Below are positions 23,882-34,748 of a DNA stretch of 64,000 nucleotides, in pieces. The notes under the pieces are model-generated. The model worked only from the letters and a program-made list of their open reading frames with translations, was not told where the DNA came from and searched no databases. The position numbers and the translations under genes were made by a program. Origin of the DNA: Cunninghamia lanceolata (lineage: Eukaryota; Streptophyta; Pinopsida; Cupressales; Cupressaceae); contig BSBN01001807.1 of the NCBI GenBank assembly GCA_027924645.1, positions 11,550,001-11,614,000 on the forward strand, in the 5' to 3' direction. Within the stretch, counting starts at the first letter, position 1. Every line of letters begins with the position of its first letter.

Positions 23882-25240
23882 CAAAACATGAAAACCAATG
23901 TAAACTTATGAGGATCACCAAACTACCAAGTGGGATCAATGTGTCGCATCTCATCATCAGAAAGAGGAGGTCTAGGACCTAAAGAAGTAGTCCCTGATAT
24001 CTCCTCCTCATCTAAGTTAGCCTTCTAGTTGTCTCCAACTGATCCATCATCTGACTGATCATCTCCCTTAGAAATTTAGTCCTCGTCAGTAGAATTAGTG
24101 TCTACCAAGACAACGAGTTCTTGGGAAGGAGCTTCTCTCCCTCCCCTTTGTCCATCTCTCATGGTCCTAGAAGTTTTAGTAATCAGAACCCTAGGAGTCA
24201 AAGGAGTCCAAACAATAGCTCTCTGATTGACCTCACCCATCTCCTGGATAGATTAGTAGTAGGTAGGAATTGGGGGCAATACCTCTAGAAAGTCATCTCC
24301 TAGCTACTCAAGAACCCACTCAATGTGGTGAGCCTCAACAAAACCATTATGATCAGAAATATCTGTAATTTTGTGACAATAGTCTCAAATTTGTCTATCG
24401 TGAGACCAAGTGCCCTCCATATCCACATAAGGGTCAAAAAACATGTATGCATTAGTAAGAGTAGCCACAATGTGTAACTAAGTATCAAAGTGTCCCACGT
24501 GAGCCCATCTAGTAGCTCTCGAAAGTCTAGGATCAAGAAGTGGAAGCTCCTTCTAGTGTGGCCTGATGTGCTCATAAATCCATGTCATGACTAGAGTGGA
24601 GTGGCTAAATGCAAGAGCCCCATGGTGAGAAATAAGATAGAAGTCACAGTAAATCGTGGCAAGGATATCGGCACCCCATGAAAAAATTGTACCTTGTTTA
24701 ATACAATGAATGATGGGTGCCCAACACCATCTGAGATGAGCTGAGGCCTTGTCTCCCAACAGTCTCAATGCAATCAACCCAATAAGGAACTTCCTCAAGA
24801 GAAGAATGCAAAGTTGAGGTACTGTAGTGAGTCGAACTCCTGTCTACTCCTCAGGATGACTCACCCCCATGATCAAAGCCTAGGATGCCTTGTCCTCAAT
24901 TGGACTTTCTAGTAGGAATAACAAGTGGGTGTCCTCTCACAAGGACTCCTAGAATTCAGTAAACATCTACAAAGTAATGGTCCATTCCCCGAAAACATAG
25001 GGGAACCTGAAGGTGTTCCTATTGGCATCCAAATAGGTAAGGATATCACAGTAGATGCGAGACGTAGGATGTACAACTGGAACCTAACAAATCCTCTCCA
25101 GCCTGCCCTCTTCAGGACAACAAGATCACCAGAGATAAGGAATCATACATCTCAGATAGCCACAACTACTCTTGGTTTTCATTCCAACGAATATGCATAT
25201 CCTCTTATCAGAAAAAAAAAATTTGATTAGATCCCGTCAA
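23882..25240 (-). pseudogene. Plant-mobile-domain-like protein fragment, broken
   Basis: Minus-strand frames read FRFPYVFGEWTIT, then the open piece at 24553-24798 (HLRWCWAPIIHCIKQGTIFS, LATIYCDFYLISHHGALAFS, TWIYEHIRPH) and 24300-24575 in other frames. These resemble the plant mobile domain, found in MAIN-like proteins and in several plant transposons. Downstream, near 23900-24200, the reading is acidic (TNSTDED, DDQSDDGSVGDN). Many stops interrupt, mostly in places where one change restores Gln or Trp. The 23882 end is cut by the copia copy B LTR. Whether it was a host gene or part of a transposon cannot be decided here; a transposon origin is likelier in this context. Confidence 0.55.
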
Positions 25241-25428
25241 ACTCAGAAAATCTATAAAAATCATATAACTTGCAAAAAAATTCACAAGAAAAGCATAGAA
25301 AACCTTCAAATTTGCAATAAATTGACAAATTCAATGTTCAAAGTAGACCAAAATGGAGTGTTGTAAGTGTCAAAAAACTTCAAATTTTAGTTAGAATTGA
25401 ACTAGCTAGGTCACCCCTTTCATCAGGT

Positions 25429-25580
25429 TAGATATCCCCTGGGTGACCTAGATGTACAACAGGATCTCCCTCGGGTGACCCTATTGCATAGCTAGATCTC
25501 CCCTAGGCGACCTAGATGTACAACATGATCTCCCTAAGGTGACCCTGTTGCAAATCTAGATCTCCCCCGGATGACATGGA
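25429..25580. repeat. 64-bp tandem repeat, about 2.4 copies
   Basis: Units run 25429-25492 and 25493-25556, with a partial third to about 25580. Each contains TAGAT(A/C)TCCCC, a GGGTGACC-type motif twice, and GATGTACAACA. A related motif (GCAAAAGGG followed by GGTGACC) recurs at 48960-49040 on the other side of the 22-kb insertion. Confidence 0.85.
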
Positions 25581-25868
25581 CTGGCAAAAGGGATGACCCT
25601 ATTTCACCTCCCCTCATGTTAAAAATGCTCTAAAAACTACAAATTTTGACTGATTTCGACAAACAAAAGACCTATCTGACTCTAAATGATGAGACAAACA
25701 CAATGCAACAAGAAAAATTCACAAAAACAAACACTTTCATAAGTTTTTTCACAAAAATAAAACTAGGGTTTAGAGAAGGGTTTTTAACTAAGTGTGCACC
25801 TAATTCTCAACGGTCGAAGAAGTAGCATCCATCTTTGCAATCACCTCGATGATATCTTTCCAATGACT

Positions 25869-25873
25869 GCTTG
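25869..25873. repeat. Target-site duplication GCTTG, left copy
   Basis: GCTTG directly precedes the LTR at 25874. Its partner is at 48089-48093, directly after the second LTR, 22.2 kb away. Confidence 0.9.
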
Positions 25874-26617
25874 TGTAGCTAGGCTAAAAATCAGGGTAAA
25901 TGCACAAACAACAAACTATCAAACCCTAACAAGCACAATGAAGTACAAGATAGCATGAAAATCAAAACACAAAGCAAATGCAAAGTGAATCTCCACACTA
26001 AGCTTGATTTATCTCCATTGCTCTTCTCAATCTTGCATAGGTATGCATGATTTTGACGGTTGAATGCTGGTTGCTCACTATTTCAGTAGCATAACAATGG
26101 CATGAGGATAAATGATGATATGCTCTAATGTCATTTTGACAGCATAAGGCTACTTGAAACTCATTCCTTCAAATGGCTTGGTTGAGGGTTGATTTATAGG
26201 AAGTGAGTGATTTGAATGAAGGGCTATGATTGCAAGTTGGTTTGAATGATGTGGATGGTTAGGATTGAATAGGGTTTCCACTCCATGAGGAGTTGTAGTC
26301 ATGTGACAAGTGTAGGGAGGACCTAATTTAAATAAAAGATTATTTAAATTAGTTGTGCATGTGACATGTATTAAATGAAAAATGTACTATGTGACGTGTT
26401 TGATTGTGATGAAAGGTGAGGACCTAATTCAAATATTTTATTTGAATTAGTTGGGACATGTGAAAGGGAAATTAATTAAATAAATAAGATTTATTTAATT
26501 AATTGTTAAGGTGATTAGGATGGGATTAGGAGTGGGATTAGGACAAAATGTTTTATGATGTCTCTAATAATGTATCGATTAGGTAACGTAAGACATGGAC
26601 AAATTTAGGTGTCTACA
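25874..26617 (-). repeat. 3' LTR of the 22-kb element
   Basis: It starts TGTAGCTAGG and ends GTGTCTACA. It aligns with 47407-48088, for example over the shared ACAACAAACTATCAAACCCT stretch, but is 62 bp longer, so the pair has diverged by indels as well as substitutions. A minus-strand TATA-like box lies at plus 26191-26198. Confidence 0.88.
26325..26504. repeat. Three perfect AT-rich palindromes in series
   Basis: Hairpin 1 is at 26325-26350 (11-base arms, 4-base loop), hairpin 2 at 26426-26448 (10-base arms, 3-base loop) and hairpin 3 at 26470-26504 (16-base arms, 3-base loop). All lie in the LTR and recur in the partner LTR. Confidence 0.9.
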
Positions 26618-26632
26618 TTTTGCCCCTCTTTG
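26618..26632 (-). other. Polypurine tract of the 22-kb element
   Basis: The minus strand reads AAAGAGGGGCAAAA directly before the LTR start TGTAGACACC. This sets the element's orientation to minus. Confidence 0.8.
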
Positions 26633-28130
26633 AGATGATGTTGTGAATGTTGTGACTATAAGAAGTAACATCATTTCAAAGAAGCTATGGTATGGATAGT
26701 GGAAAAGGATAATGATGTAAGGATAGGATGATGATGCCCCCTCGAGAGGATAGGTGGGTTGGACCAACACGGGTAGGCTCTCGATATGAAAGGGATTGGT
26801 AAAGGAAGAAAGATAAGAGAATGGATAGAAGAAATGAATGATGCGTTATGCTACAATGAAGGTGACACCCATGAAGTTTGATGTAGCACTAGACGTTATG
26901 CACCAAGGTATAAGAACCAAGGTGATGATGTGTCTTGTGCACCAGCGTAATACAACCTTGTCTAATGTATGAGGAAGTAAACTTAGAGCATTAAAGTCCT
27001 AGTGCACAAAAGGTATGATGTGACCTTAGATGCAAAGGTTAATGCCAAAAGCTATTCCAACATACACAAGATATGAATATTAGTTGGAAGGAGAAGGATT
27101 TGATTCAAATGCAAGATAAAGTGATAACACACACAAGCAAGAAAGCAAGCATGCACAAATGATACAAAAAACAAACAAGGTATTGCCCCTGTCAAGCTGT
27201 AAACCAATGATTATTGACTGATTGATTGATGATTGTTGATAATGATGTCTAGTTTCAGGAATGAGACATGCCGTATAAGACACCTGGTTTGGTTTCGACA
27301 ATGCAACATCCTATATAAAAAAATTGATTGAATTGATTGACACTAGTGTTGTTGGCCATGCGAATCAACACCAGGGTTTGATTGATTGATTGGTTGATTG
27401 ATTTGGTTTACGTCAAGGTTAGGATCAAGACCATTGATGTAATTGGATAAATTTGACAAAATTTATTGACTTGATTGGTATGGATTAATGATGACTTGCA
27501 TTTGGATCATTGCTTGGAATGATTTGAAGAATTGATGGAGTGAATTGAATTGATTTGATTTGAAGAATGATTGAATGGATTGATTTGAATTTGATTGGTT
27601 GAATTGATTTGATGAATAGAATAGAAGAATTGATTTGAAGGATTAATTTTGATTGGGCAAATTTATGAGATTGATTTTGATGATTGGAATGTGATTGAGT
27701 GATTTGAATGATGATTTGACTTGGAAGAATTGAATGAATTGGTAGGAAATGACTGAAGAAGTGATTGATTTGATGATTTGGATTTGATAAATTGAGTTGA
27801 TGATTGGATTGATGTGTTTGATTTTGATGAAGTTGATTTGAATTGATTTGATTGATTTGAAGAATTGAATTTATTGATGTGATTTGATTGATGTGATTGA
27901 TAAATTGATTTGCTAAATTTGAATGATTAATTTGGTGATTGATTGGAGGAATTAATTTTAAGATTGGATTGGATGAATGTGATTGATTTGATTGATTGAA
28001 GAATTAGGTGATTTTATTGATTTTGATGAACTGAGGAATTGGATTGATTTGGTGATGGCTTGATTTGAGTTGATGGGTGATTTGGAGAATGTGATTGAGG
28101 AATTGAATGATGTGATTGACTTTATTGCTT
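26633..28130. repeat. Low-complexity GATT-rich region
   Basis: From about 27190 to 28130 the plus strand is dominated by irregular GATTGATT, TTGATTTG and GAATTGAT repeats. No coding frame is convincing. By position it is the 3' non-coding tail of the 22-kb element. Confidence 0.7.
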
Positions 28131-28460
28131 GATTTTTGTTGGATATTTGAATTTTTTTTTGTGATTTTTGATGTTTTCGATGTTTTTGGATTTTTGAGAA
28201 TATTTTATGTTTTTAGATTTTGGGAATATTTTGATTTTTTTAGGATTTTTGAATTTTTTTTTTGGATTTTGAAATGTTTTGATTTTTTTTGGTTTTTGAG
28301 ATGTTTTGATTTTTTTGGATTTTGAATGTTTTGATTTTTTTAATCTTTGACATGTTTTGATTTTTTTTTGTATTTTTGAATGTTTTGATTTTTTTGTGTT
28401 TTTTGAAATGTTTGATTTTTTTGTGTTTTTGAATGTTTTGATTTTTTTTGGATTTTGAAT
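28131..28460. repeat. T-rich minisatellite with strand asymmetry
   Basis: About ten irregular units of 25-40 bp combine GATTTTTTT, GGATTTTGAA and TGTTTTGA on the plus strand. On the minus strand this reads as Lys-rich repeats (NPKKIKTF-like). It is most likely an expanded non-coding repeat. Confidence 0.7.
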
Positions 28461-29078
28461 ATGTTGGTTGCTCATTGTTTTGGAAGGGATGAGGTATATG
28501 TCCAAAGCATTTTGTCAACATTTTTCCCCCACATCTTTATCAAGATCAAAAAGGAGGAAGGGAGGATGGATGGACTCAATAGGATAGGTATATCTGTGGG
28601 TGTAATGGATAAGGATGGTAGGATAGGATAGGAAATGATAGGATGGAAAATGATAGGTTGGATGAGACAATGTGCCCCCAAGTGTAAGTGACATAGAAGA
28701 TCAACCTACACATGACACCTGTTTGCCAAGTTTTCATGATTGTATTTATCCAAGGCACCACCAAGGGTGGTTTTCACCATGGGACGAATGGATTTCTCTT
28801 TGTTTTTTTGATTTTTTTCCTTTTTTTTGACTTTTTTGATGAGAGAAGAGGAATATGGACCAGAGGGACTCAAGTGTCTAGTTCCATGAAAGGTGATAGT
28901 CCCACTAGAGATGGATGTCATCACATGGACCATGTCAATATGCTCATAGATGTTGGTAGGGGATTGCATGAGAGTGAGATGGAGTAGATAGATAGTGAAT
29001 CATGATGTGGCTTATGCATGGAAAGATAGTGGATTATGATATGGATTGTGAATGGAAGGATAGTGAATTATGAAAGGT
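28461..29078. other. Non-coding repeat-rich stretch
   Basis: Short GGATAGGATAGG-type repeats occur near 28610-28660. Two overlapping short frames on opposite strands exist at 28706-28987, but neither has a recognisable motif. I see no gene. Confidence 0.5.
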
Positions 29079-29603
29079 TTATGCAAAAGCATGGACCATA
29101 GGAAGGTGATGGGTGAGATATGTAGGATAATGGATGAAAGATGGGGAGATGGAGGTATGTGGAATCATGACCAACGGTTGCCCACACCATGATAAACATT
29201 GAAGCATTTGATTTGGAAGTGGTGTAGGAAGCAATGGAGATGTTTGCTTAGCAGATGGTTGATGTAAGCATTTAGGTACCCACATAGACTTATGATTTTT
29301 ATGATTTTTATGATTTTTGCTTTGTTTGTGGGATGAAGGAATTTGAGACTTTTGGATGGAATGAGATTTTTGAATGGAAGAGGATTGTTGGGATTTTTGA
29401 GATGTGGATGCTTCATTTGATTTGCTTTCTTTACGTTTAGGAACCAAAACTATTTTGGACTTTTGTTTTGGAGGTATGGGCTTGGATAGTTTTTTAGATG
29501 GATTTTGTTTTGACTTTTTGCATTGATGTCCTAAGGCATGAGGATCCTTAATATTTTTAGCTTTATGGGTAGAGCCATCCAAATGTTTATTTTTGAATCC
29601 CAT
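29079..29603 (-). pseudogene. Lys/Ser-rich tail of the G-patch protein
   Basis: The 174-residue frame is rich in Lys, Ser and Gln (KSKQNPSKKLSKPIPPKQKS) and contains SMWVPKCLH. It overlaps the end of the preceding proline-rich frame in another phase, so it probably continues the same protein after a frameshift near 29600. No enzyme motif is present. Confidence 0.5.
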
Positions 29604-31216
29604 GGGATGGTGGAAGCTTTATGTTTAGATGATGTGTGCATTTGTTGATCATGATTAGGAATATAAGGGGTTTTATGGATGATAGGGATGTTAGGCATTG
29701 AGAGCAATGGTGGTAAAGTGGATGGAGGGATATTAGGAGTGGGGAGTAGTGGAGGTAAATTGGATGGTGGAAGGTGTATGGTCACATGCTTTTAGGATTT
29801 GTAGGATAATGGAGGTGGAATGGTAACATATCTTTTGGGGATATGATAGGGTTTATGATAGAAAGTGGTGTACTTAGGAGGAATGGAGGAAGTACCAACA
29901 TCTTGAGAGTGTTTACCTTGTGGTGTATATCCAAGGCCATATGAGCGTGGAGGGACTTTGACATGGATGGGCTCCAAAATTCCTTGTTCATGAAGTCCTA
30001 AGCCTTTACCTTGATAGTTCATGTTTTGGAGGATGCAATGGACAATAGGACTAGGTGTAGTTTGGACACTAGACTTGAGCTCATTATTTGATGGAGAAGG
30101 TGAGGTGGTGGACAATGGTTGTTGTTGTCCCAAGGAGAAACATTCATGAATGAAGGTAGATAGACCAATAGGATATGATGGATTTGAAATGGGGTCGATA
30201 GTGGATGTAGAAGGATCATTAGGATCTTGATTATGTTCATTGTGCTCACTAAGATCCAAGGTATTGGTTTGATCTTCTATGTATGCTTGGGAGACAAGTG
30301 TCTCATCATGACAAGTGGATGTTGTTGGATCATGGATGCGTGGAGTGATAAGCTCTTGACCATGGAATGCATAAAGTTGGCTAAGAGGATTATCATGGCC
30401 TTCTTGATCATAGGTGGGATCTTGATCATATATGGGAGCTTGGTCATGGATAGGATTAGGTGTGCTATGGATGGGATCAATAATGGAATGGATTTGATCT
30501 TGATTGGAATAAGGGGCTAATGTGTCCTCATGTTTAGGATTATACCCTTGACATATCTCTTGACTTTGAGAGGAAATGGAAGTGGATAACTCTTGAATAG
30601 GCTTTATGGGGGGAGACTCTTGAATAGGCTCAAGGGGTTGTGGACTATATGAAGGGGTTGAATGGATGGACATGGTGTTAGAATGTTCCTTGGTAGGCAT
30701 AGGACTTTGATGACATGCTTGACTCCTTTCTAATAGCTTTTGGATCACATCCTTTGTAGGTGTATGGGCGGATGAATGGGTAACGAGGGAGGAAGGTGAA
30801 AGCTTAGGACTAGGAGTGGATAAGTCCCATGGTGGAGGTATGAAAGGGATGGAAGGTGTTGTAGGATTAGGGTTTTGACTTTGATTAGGTGGAGGATCAA
30901 ATGGATTGAATGGATTGGTGGATTTGGAAAACTCCATAGGTTTACTTTTGTAATGTTTGAACTTAGGGTGTGGAGTTGGTGGGGGATATGAAGGGCTTGC
31001 ATGAGCTAGGTTGGTGTATCCCTTGTCAAAGGTGGATTTAGGACCCAAAGGCATTTGATCTTGTTGTAAAGAGCGACTTGGGCTCACATGTGTTTGTTGT
31101 GGAATGAATTGATAGGTTGATGTAGGATTTACATGATAGGTGGATGGATTAGGTTGGTATGAAGTTGAGGGTGACACATAGGATTTAAGTGAATGTTGTT
31201 GGTGTTGTGGCTATTA
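29531..31216 (-). pseudogene. Proline-rich G-patch protein of the 22-kb element
   Basis: The main open piece is 29792-31177 (461 residues). It is extremely rich in Pro, Ser, Thr, His and Gln and looks disordered for about 390 residues. Near its C-terminus, around plus 29930-30040, it has a G-patch-like motif (MNYQGKGLGLHEQGILEPI, then YGLGY). G-patches bind RNA or RNA helicases and occur in the polyproteins of several plant gypsy elements. A stop at 29789-29791 separates an in-frame proline-rich continuation (29531-29785, repeated NLPPLLPTPNIPP units). Two adjacent stops near 31211-31216 separate it from a Gln-rich upstream part in the same frame. Those stops are each one change from Gln codons. 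Confidence 0.65.
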
Positions 31217-31860
31217 GATTTGAAAAGTGGCTATGAATTGTTGGGCTTGGACTAGTAGGTGTTGCATTTGAGGTGACTGGATTTGTTGAAATTGTTGAAT
31301 GATGGCTTGGAATCGTTGTAAAGTTTGTTGGTCTAGGGGATGGGGTGTTTGGTGAAGTGTTTGGATGACATCTTGTAGTTGTGGTGCTAGGGCCTTGTCT
31401 TCTAGTGTTGGCATGGTGTGACATGTGTTCTTTAAGTCTTTGCACTTCATCTTGTTCCTCAAGGTATGCAACATGATTCTTGTCAACATTGGAAGTAGGA
31501 AGAGAGGCCCCTCGAAGTGTGATTTTGGGTCTAGGATTTGTCTCATTATTGGGATGAGAGGAAGGTCATCCTCAAAGTATGAGCTTGGGTCTTGAATTTT
31601 TTTTATTATTTGAACTAGAGGGGTGGCCTCCTTGAAGTATGAGTTTTGGCTTAGGTTTTGTTTCATTGTTTGAACTAGAGGAAGGGCCTCCTTGAAGTAT
31701 GACCTTGGGTTTTGGTTTTTTCTCATCATTAGGATTAGGGGGAGGGCCTCCTCAAAGTATAAGCTTAGGTTTTGAATTTGTTGCATCATTAGGATTAGAG
31801 GGAGGGCATCCTCTAAGTATAAGTTTGGGCTTATGATTAGGCATAGGCTTTCTTAGGATT
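31214..31860 (-). pseudogene. 60-bp/20-residue repeat region and Gln-rich segment
   Basis: Six units of exactly 60 bp lie at 31501-31860. One minus-strand phase gives repeats such as KPKLILQGGPSSSSNNETKP, leading into EEQDEVQRLKEHMS. Another phase is open through most units (YFEEALPL repeated) and continues to a Gln-rich piece (LQRFQAIIQQFQQIQSPQMQ). A frameshift near 31405-31440 would join the first phase to the Gln-rich part. I favour the KPKLIL phase because of the helical, charged sequence that follows it, but it has stops and the choice is uncertain. It lies upstream of the G-patch protein and is probably its N-terminal part. Confidence 0.55.
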
Positions 31861-32314
31861 AGGACCATTTTGGCAAGTGGATTAGGACTAGGATGATGAT
31901 GATGTGGAATGATTAGGTTATGATTAGGATGAAGTTGATTAGACTAGAATGAACATGATGATGTGTAATGATTAGGATATATAGGATGTGATTAGGGTAT
32001 GATTAGGATAAAATTGATTGGAAGATGTGGAATGATTTGGATGATTAAGATGCAGATTAGGTGAATGACAAGGATGATTAGGGTTTTTATTAGGATGGAG
32101 TTGACTTGGAATGAATGTGTTGGAAAGAATGTTTAGAATGACTTGTTTATGTATTTATGTTTATAGCTTGATTTAGAAATTTGCAAACAGATGATTACAC
32201 ATGTACACACACATGAATCACACATGCAAGACACATAAGCAAGTTGAATAAATAAAATTTTGAAGAATGTGATGATTAAGCAAGCACTTGAAGACACATC
32301 AACAAGCCTTATGA

Positions 32315-32557
32315 TTAGTCAGGTGGGTTTGGCCAAATGGGTCTTACTCTAGGATGCACAAGTTGACTAAGGATGTCCCCAATATACTCAACATACGGGG
32401 GTCCTAATTTCATGAAATGAAAGCGAAATAGTGCCAAATAGCTGGGAGAAAGGGGTAACCAACCCTTCACCTTCACTTCCCAAAGGTATAAAGTTCTTTG
32501 GGGCTTAGCCAAGAGTGACAAGATTTCAACTTCCAAAAAGGGTGTCTTTCGATTCAC
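32315..32557 (-). pseudogene. Short conserved-looking ORF of unknown family
   Basis: The 80-residue frame has a normal amino-acid mix, unlike its low-complexity surroundings (LYLWEVKVKGWLPLSPSY, FRFHFMKLGPPYVEYIGDIL). I do not recognise the family. It lies upstream of the repeat protein in the same element and may be a relic of its gag or of a leader ORF. Confidence 0.4.
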
Positions 32558-32559
32558 AC

Positions 32560-33459
32560 CTCATTATTTATACTCCACTGGAACGCTAGAGTTGAGGTCG
32601 TCCATTGGAGTGGTGTGTCTCCAAGCAAGCCTCCTAGGAAGGGTAAACAAAAACAAATCAAGTGAGGTGCTTTTGATCTCCAAGATCACCTTGTGGTATG
32701 AGGAGAGAGCATACACATGCAAACTTGATTCACACTCACACTTGTTAATTTCCCCTTAGAGATGAAATGTGTGTTGTGAAATTGAATGGATAACAGGTGT
32801 TTTTGATTCTCAAGGTTGCACGAAGTGCATGAGAAGAGCATACACACCTCTAATCTCACTTAATTTCACCAAGAAATGAAAACACATTCATTTAATCCAA
32901 AGTCAAACGTGTGAAAGGAAGATAATAGTTCATTTTAAGCCCAATTTGAATGTGTGATGAAGAAAAGAATTCATTTTAATGCCCAAATCCAAATATGACA
33001 GCAAACAAATGTTCTTTTTATGCCCAAATCGAAGTGTAAGACAAACAAGTTTGATTGATGAAATGAGAAGACAAGAGTATAGAATGAATGCACTTGAAAC
33101 TTTTTGCTCCAAATCTACTATTGTGACCAATATAAATGTTGCTACAGCTCCATATGATCACCTACAAGCCACCAAAACCAAGAAGGAACAAGTAAACTTG
33201 CAAATGAAAGCGTTATGTGAAAAAGAGGAAAGCTAATAAAATCTGTTGTAGATGAATAGTGATAGGAAAATGAATAGCATGAACAAAAACTAGAATAAAT
33301 TTTAAGCAATTTGAAAAAAAAATTGCGAAAATTGGATAAATTTTGCAAAATATATAAGCGTTTGAAGTTGCAAAATAGTGTTGCCTTTGATTGAAAAAAA
33401 GTTTGATAAAATGACATAGTCACCTGATGAAACCTACACCATAGAAAAGTTGGTTGAGT
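32560..33459. other. Internal non-coding part of the 22-kb element
   Basis: No gene is recognised. The stretch ends at the copia array insertion site; the flanking TGAGT is the duplicated target. Confidence 0.5.
33455..33459. repeat. Target-site duplication TGAGT, left copy
   Basis: TGAGT precedes LTR1 and is repeated at 46193-46197 after LTR3. No duplication borders the middle LTR. Confidence 0.93.
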
Positions 33460-34691
33460 TGTTGCAAGTATGAGGTGAACCAGTGTTGTCATTGATGTCA
33501 ACATACTCATATTGCATTGACAAGAAGGATTGGATGAGCTGTGTACTGAGGATATTGAGAAAATTAGCCTCAGTCAGGAACAGTGAAGAACAGTGATGAG
33601 AAGAAGGCAAATGTACTGTATAGGTTGAGAACTAGAGGATGCGGATTAAACAGTTTGTAGATATGAGTCTTGAGATTCTCCAGTTAAGATTTCAGAGGTC
33701 CACATGAAGATCTATAGAAGTTGTGGCTGTCTGTGTGGAACCGGTTCTGACAAGTGTTCAGAGGTGACAGAGGATCACAGAAAGGTCTGGTGAGGTCCGG
33801 AATTGTATTATCCTAATCTATGGATTGGAAGGAGTGTTTGGGATGTCCTTGTGATGTGTCATCTCGAGTTGTGTATGATTTTGAGGTCTGAAAGTACCTT
33901 TTGCATTGTGACAGTAGCGACAGACTGTGTTCTTGAAGTACCAGATGATGAAGAGAAGAATTCCAGTAAGCTGATGAAGTGCGGATGTTTTTGATGATTC
34001 AGGGAAGGTTATGATGATCATTAGATCATATCTAGTTCATGTTGGTGGTCTGCATTGAAGTTAGAGTTGGATTTGATGTTATGGCTACCAGTTGTTGGTG
34101 CTCTTCTTGTAACAAGTCGACCGGATATTCTACACGCCTTGCGAATGTTATTGTGATTGTTCCTAAGTCGATGTCTTGTATAAATAAGTGTTTGAGAATT
34201 CATTTTGTAGTGTGGATTGTGTGAATGAGTGTGGCATAGTGAAGAGAAGTGCGAAAGGCAGAGAAAGGGTTTTCGGGCTTAAATGGAACTGATCCGGACA
34301 TGGTAGAGATGTCATTCTCCAGTTCAAGATTGTGATTCTTATCACTTTGTAGATAGTGTGTCTCCTTGTAGGCAGTGTGCCTCTTTGTGAGCAGTGTGCT
34401 CAGGCAGTGAGCCCTAATTGGCATGTGCCATTCATTTTTCTTATTCTTTTAACAGAGAATAATCCTTGGGTTAATCACCCCGTGGTTTTTCCCTTAACCG
34501 GGTTTTCCATGTCAATATCTTGTGTTCAATGTGTTGATGTTTATCTGCTCTTGTGTTTATACATTATGCTTTCATGGATGGTTAATTGATATGATGTTAA
34601 CTAACAAAGAAGAATCAAGTGTTTGAAGTAAGAGCAAGTTTTTATACAACTGATTCACCCCCCCTCTCAGTTGTATGCCGTAGATTCAACA
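33460..34691 (+). repeat. LTR1 of the copia array
   Basis: It starts TGTTGCAAGT and ends TTCAACA (inverted TGTTG/CAACA ends). A TATA-like box TATAAATA is at 34179-34186 and is conserved in all three LTRs, marking the likely promoter. Confidence 0.95.
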
Positions 34692-34693
34692 AT

Positions 34694-34705
34694 TGGTATC
34701 AGAGC
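34694..34705 (+). other. Primer-binding site, initiator tRNA-Met (copy 1)
   Basis: TGGTATCAGAGC is exact, two bases after LTR1. Confidence 0.95.
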
Positions 34706-34748
34706 CAAGTTCCTCTGAAAGGAGCTTAACCGCTTGAGGAGATCCAGG

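Noticed and set aside
27190..28130. GATT-rich stretch as a satellite array
   Set aside because: No fixed unit length or higher-order period can be seen; it is better described as low-complexity DNA.
28116..28521. Lys-rich 127-codon and 93-codon minus-strand frames and a Phe-rich plus-strand frame
   Set aside because: They are translations of a T-rich minisatellite and are open in several phases because the repeat lacks stop codons.
30227..30520. 97-codon plus-strand frame across the G-patch protein
   Set aside because: It is antisense to a 461-residue frame with biased composition, and its hydrophobic content follows from complementing His/Pro/Asp-rich codons.
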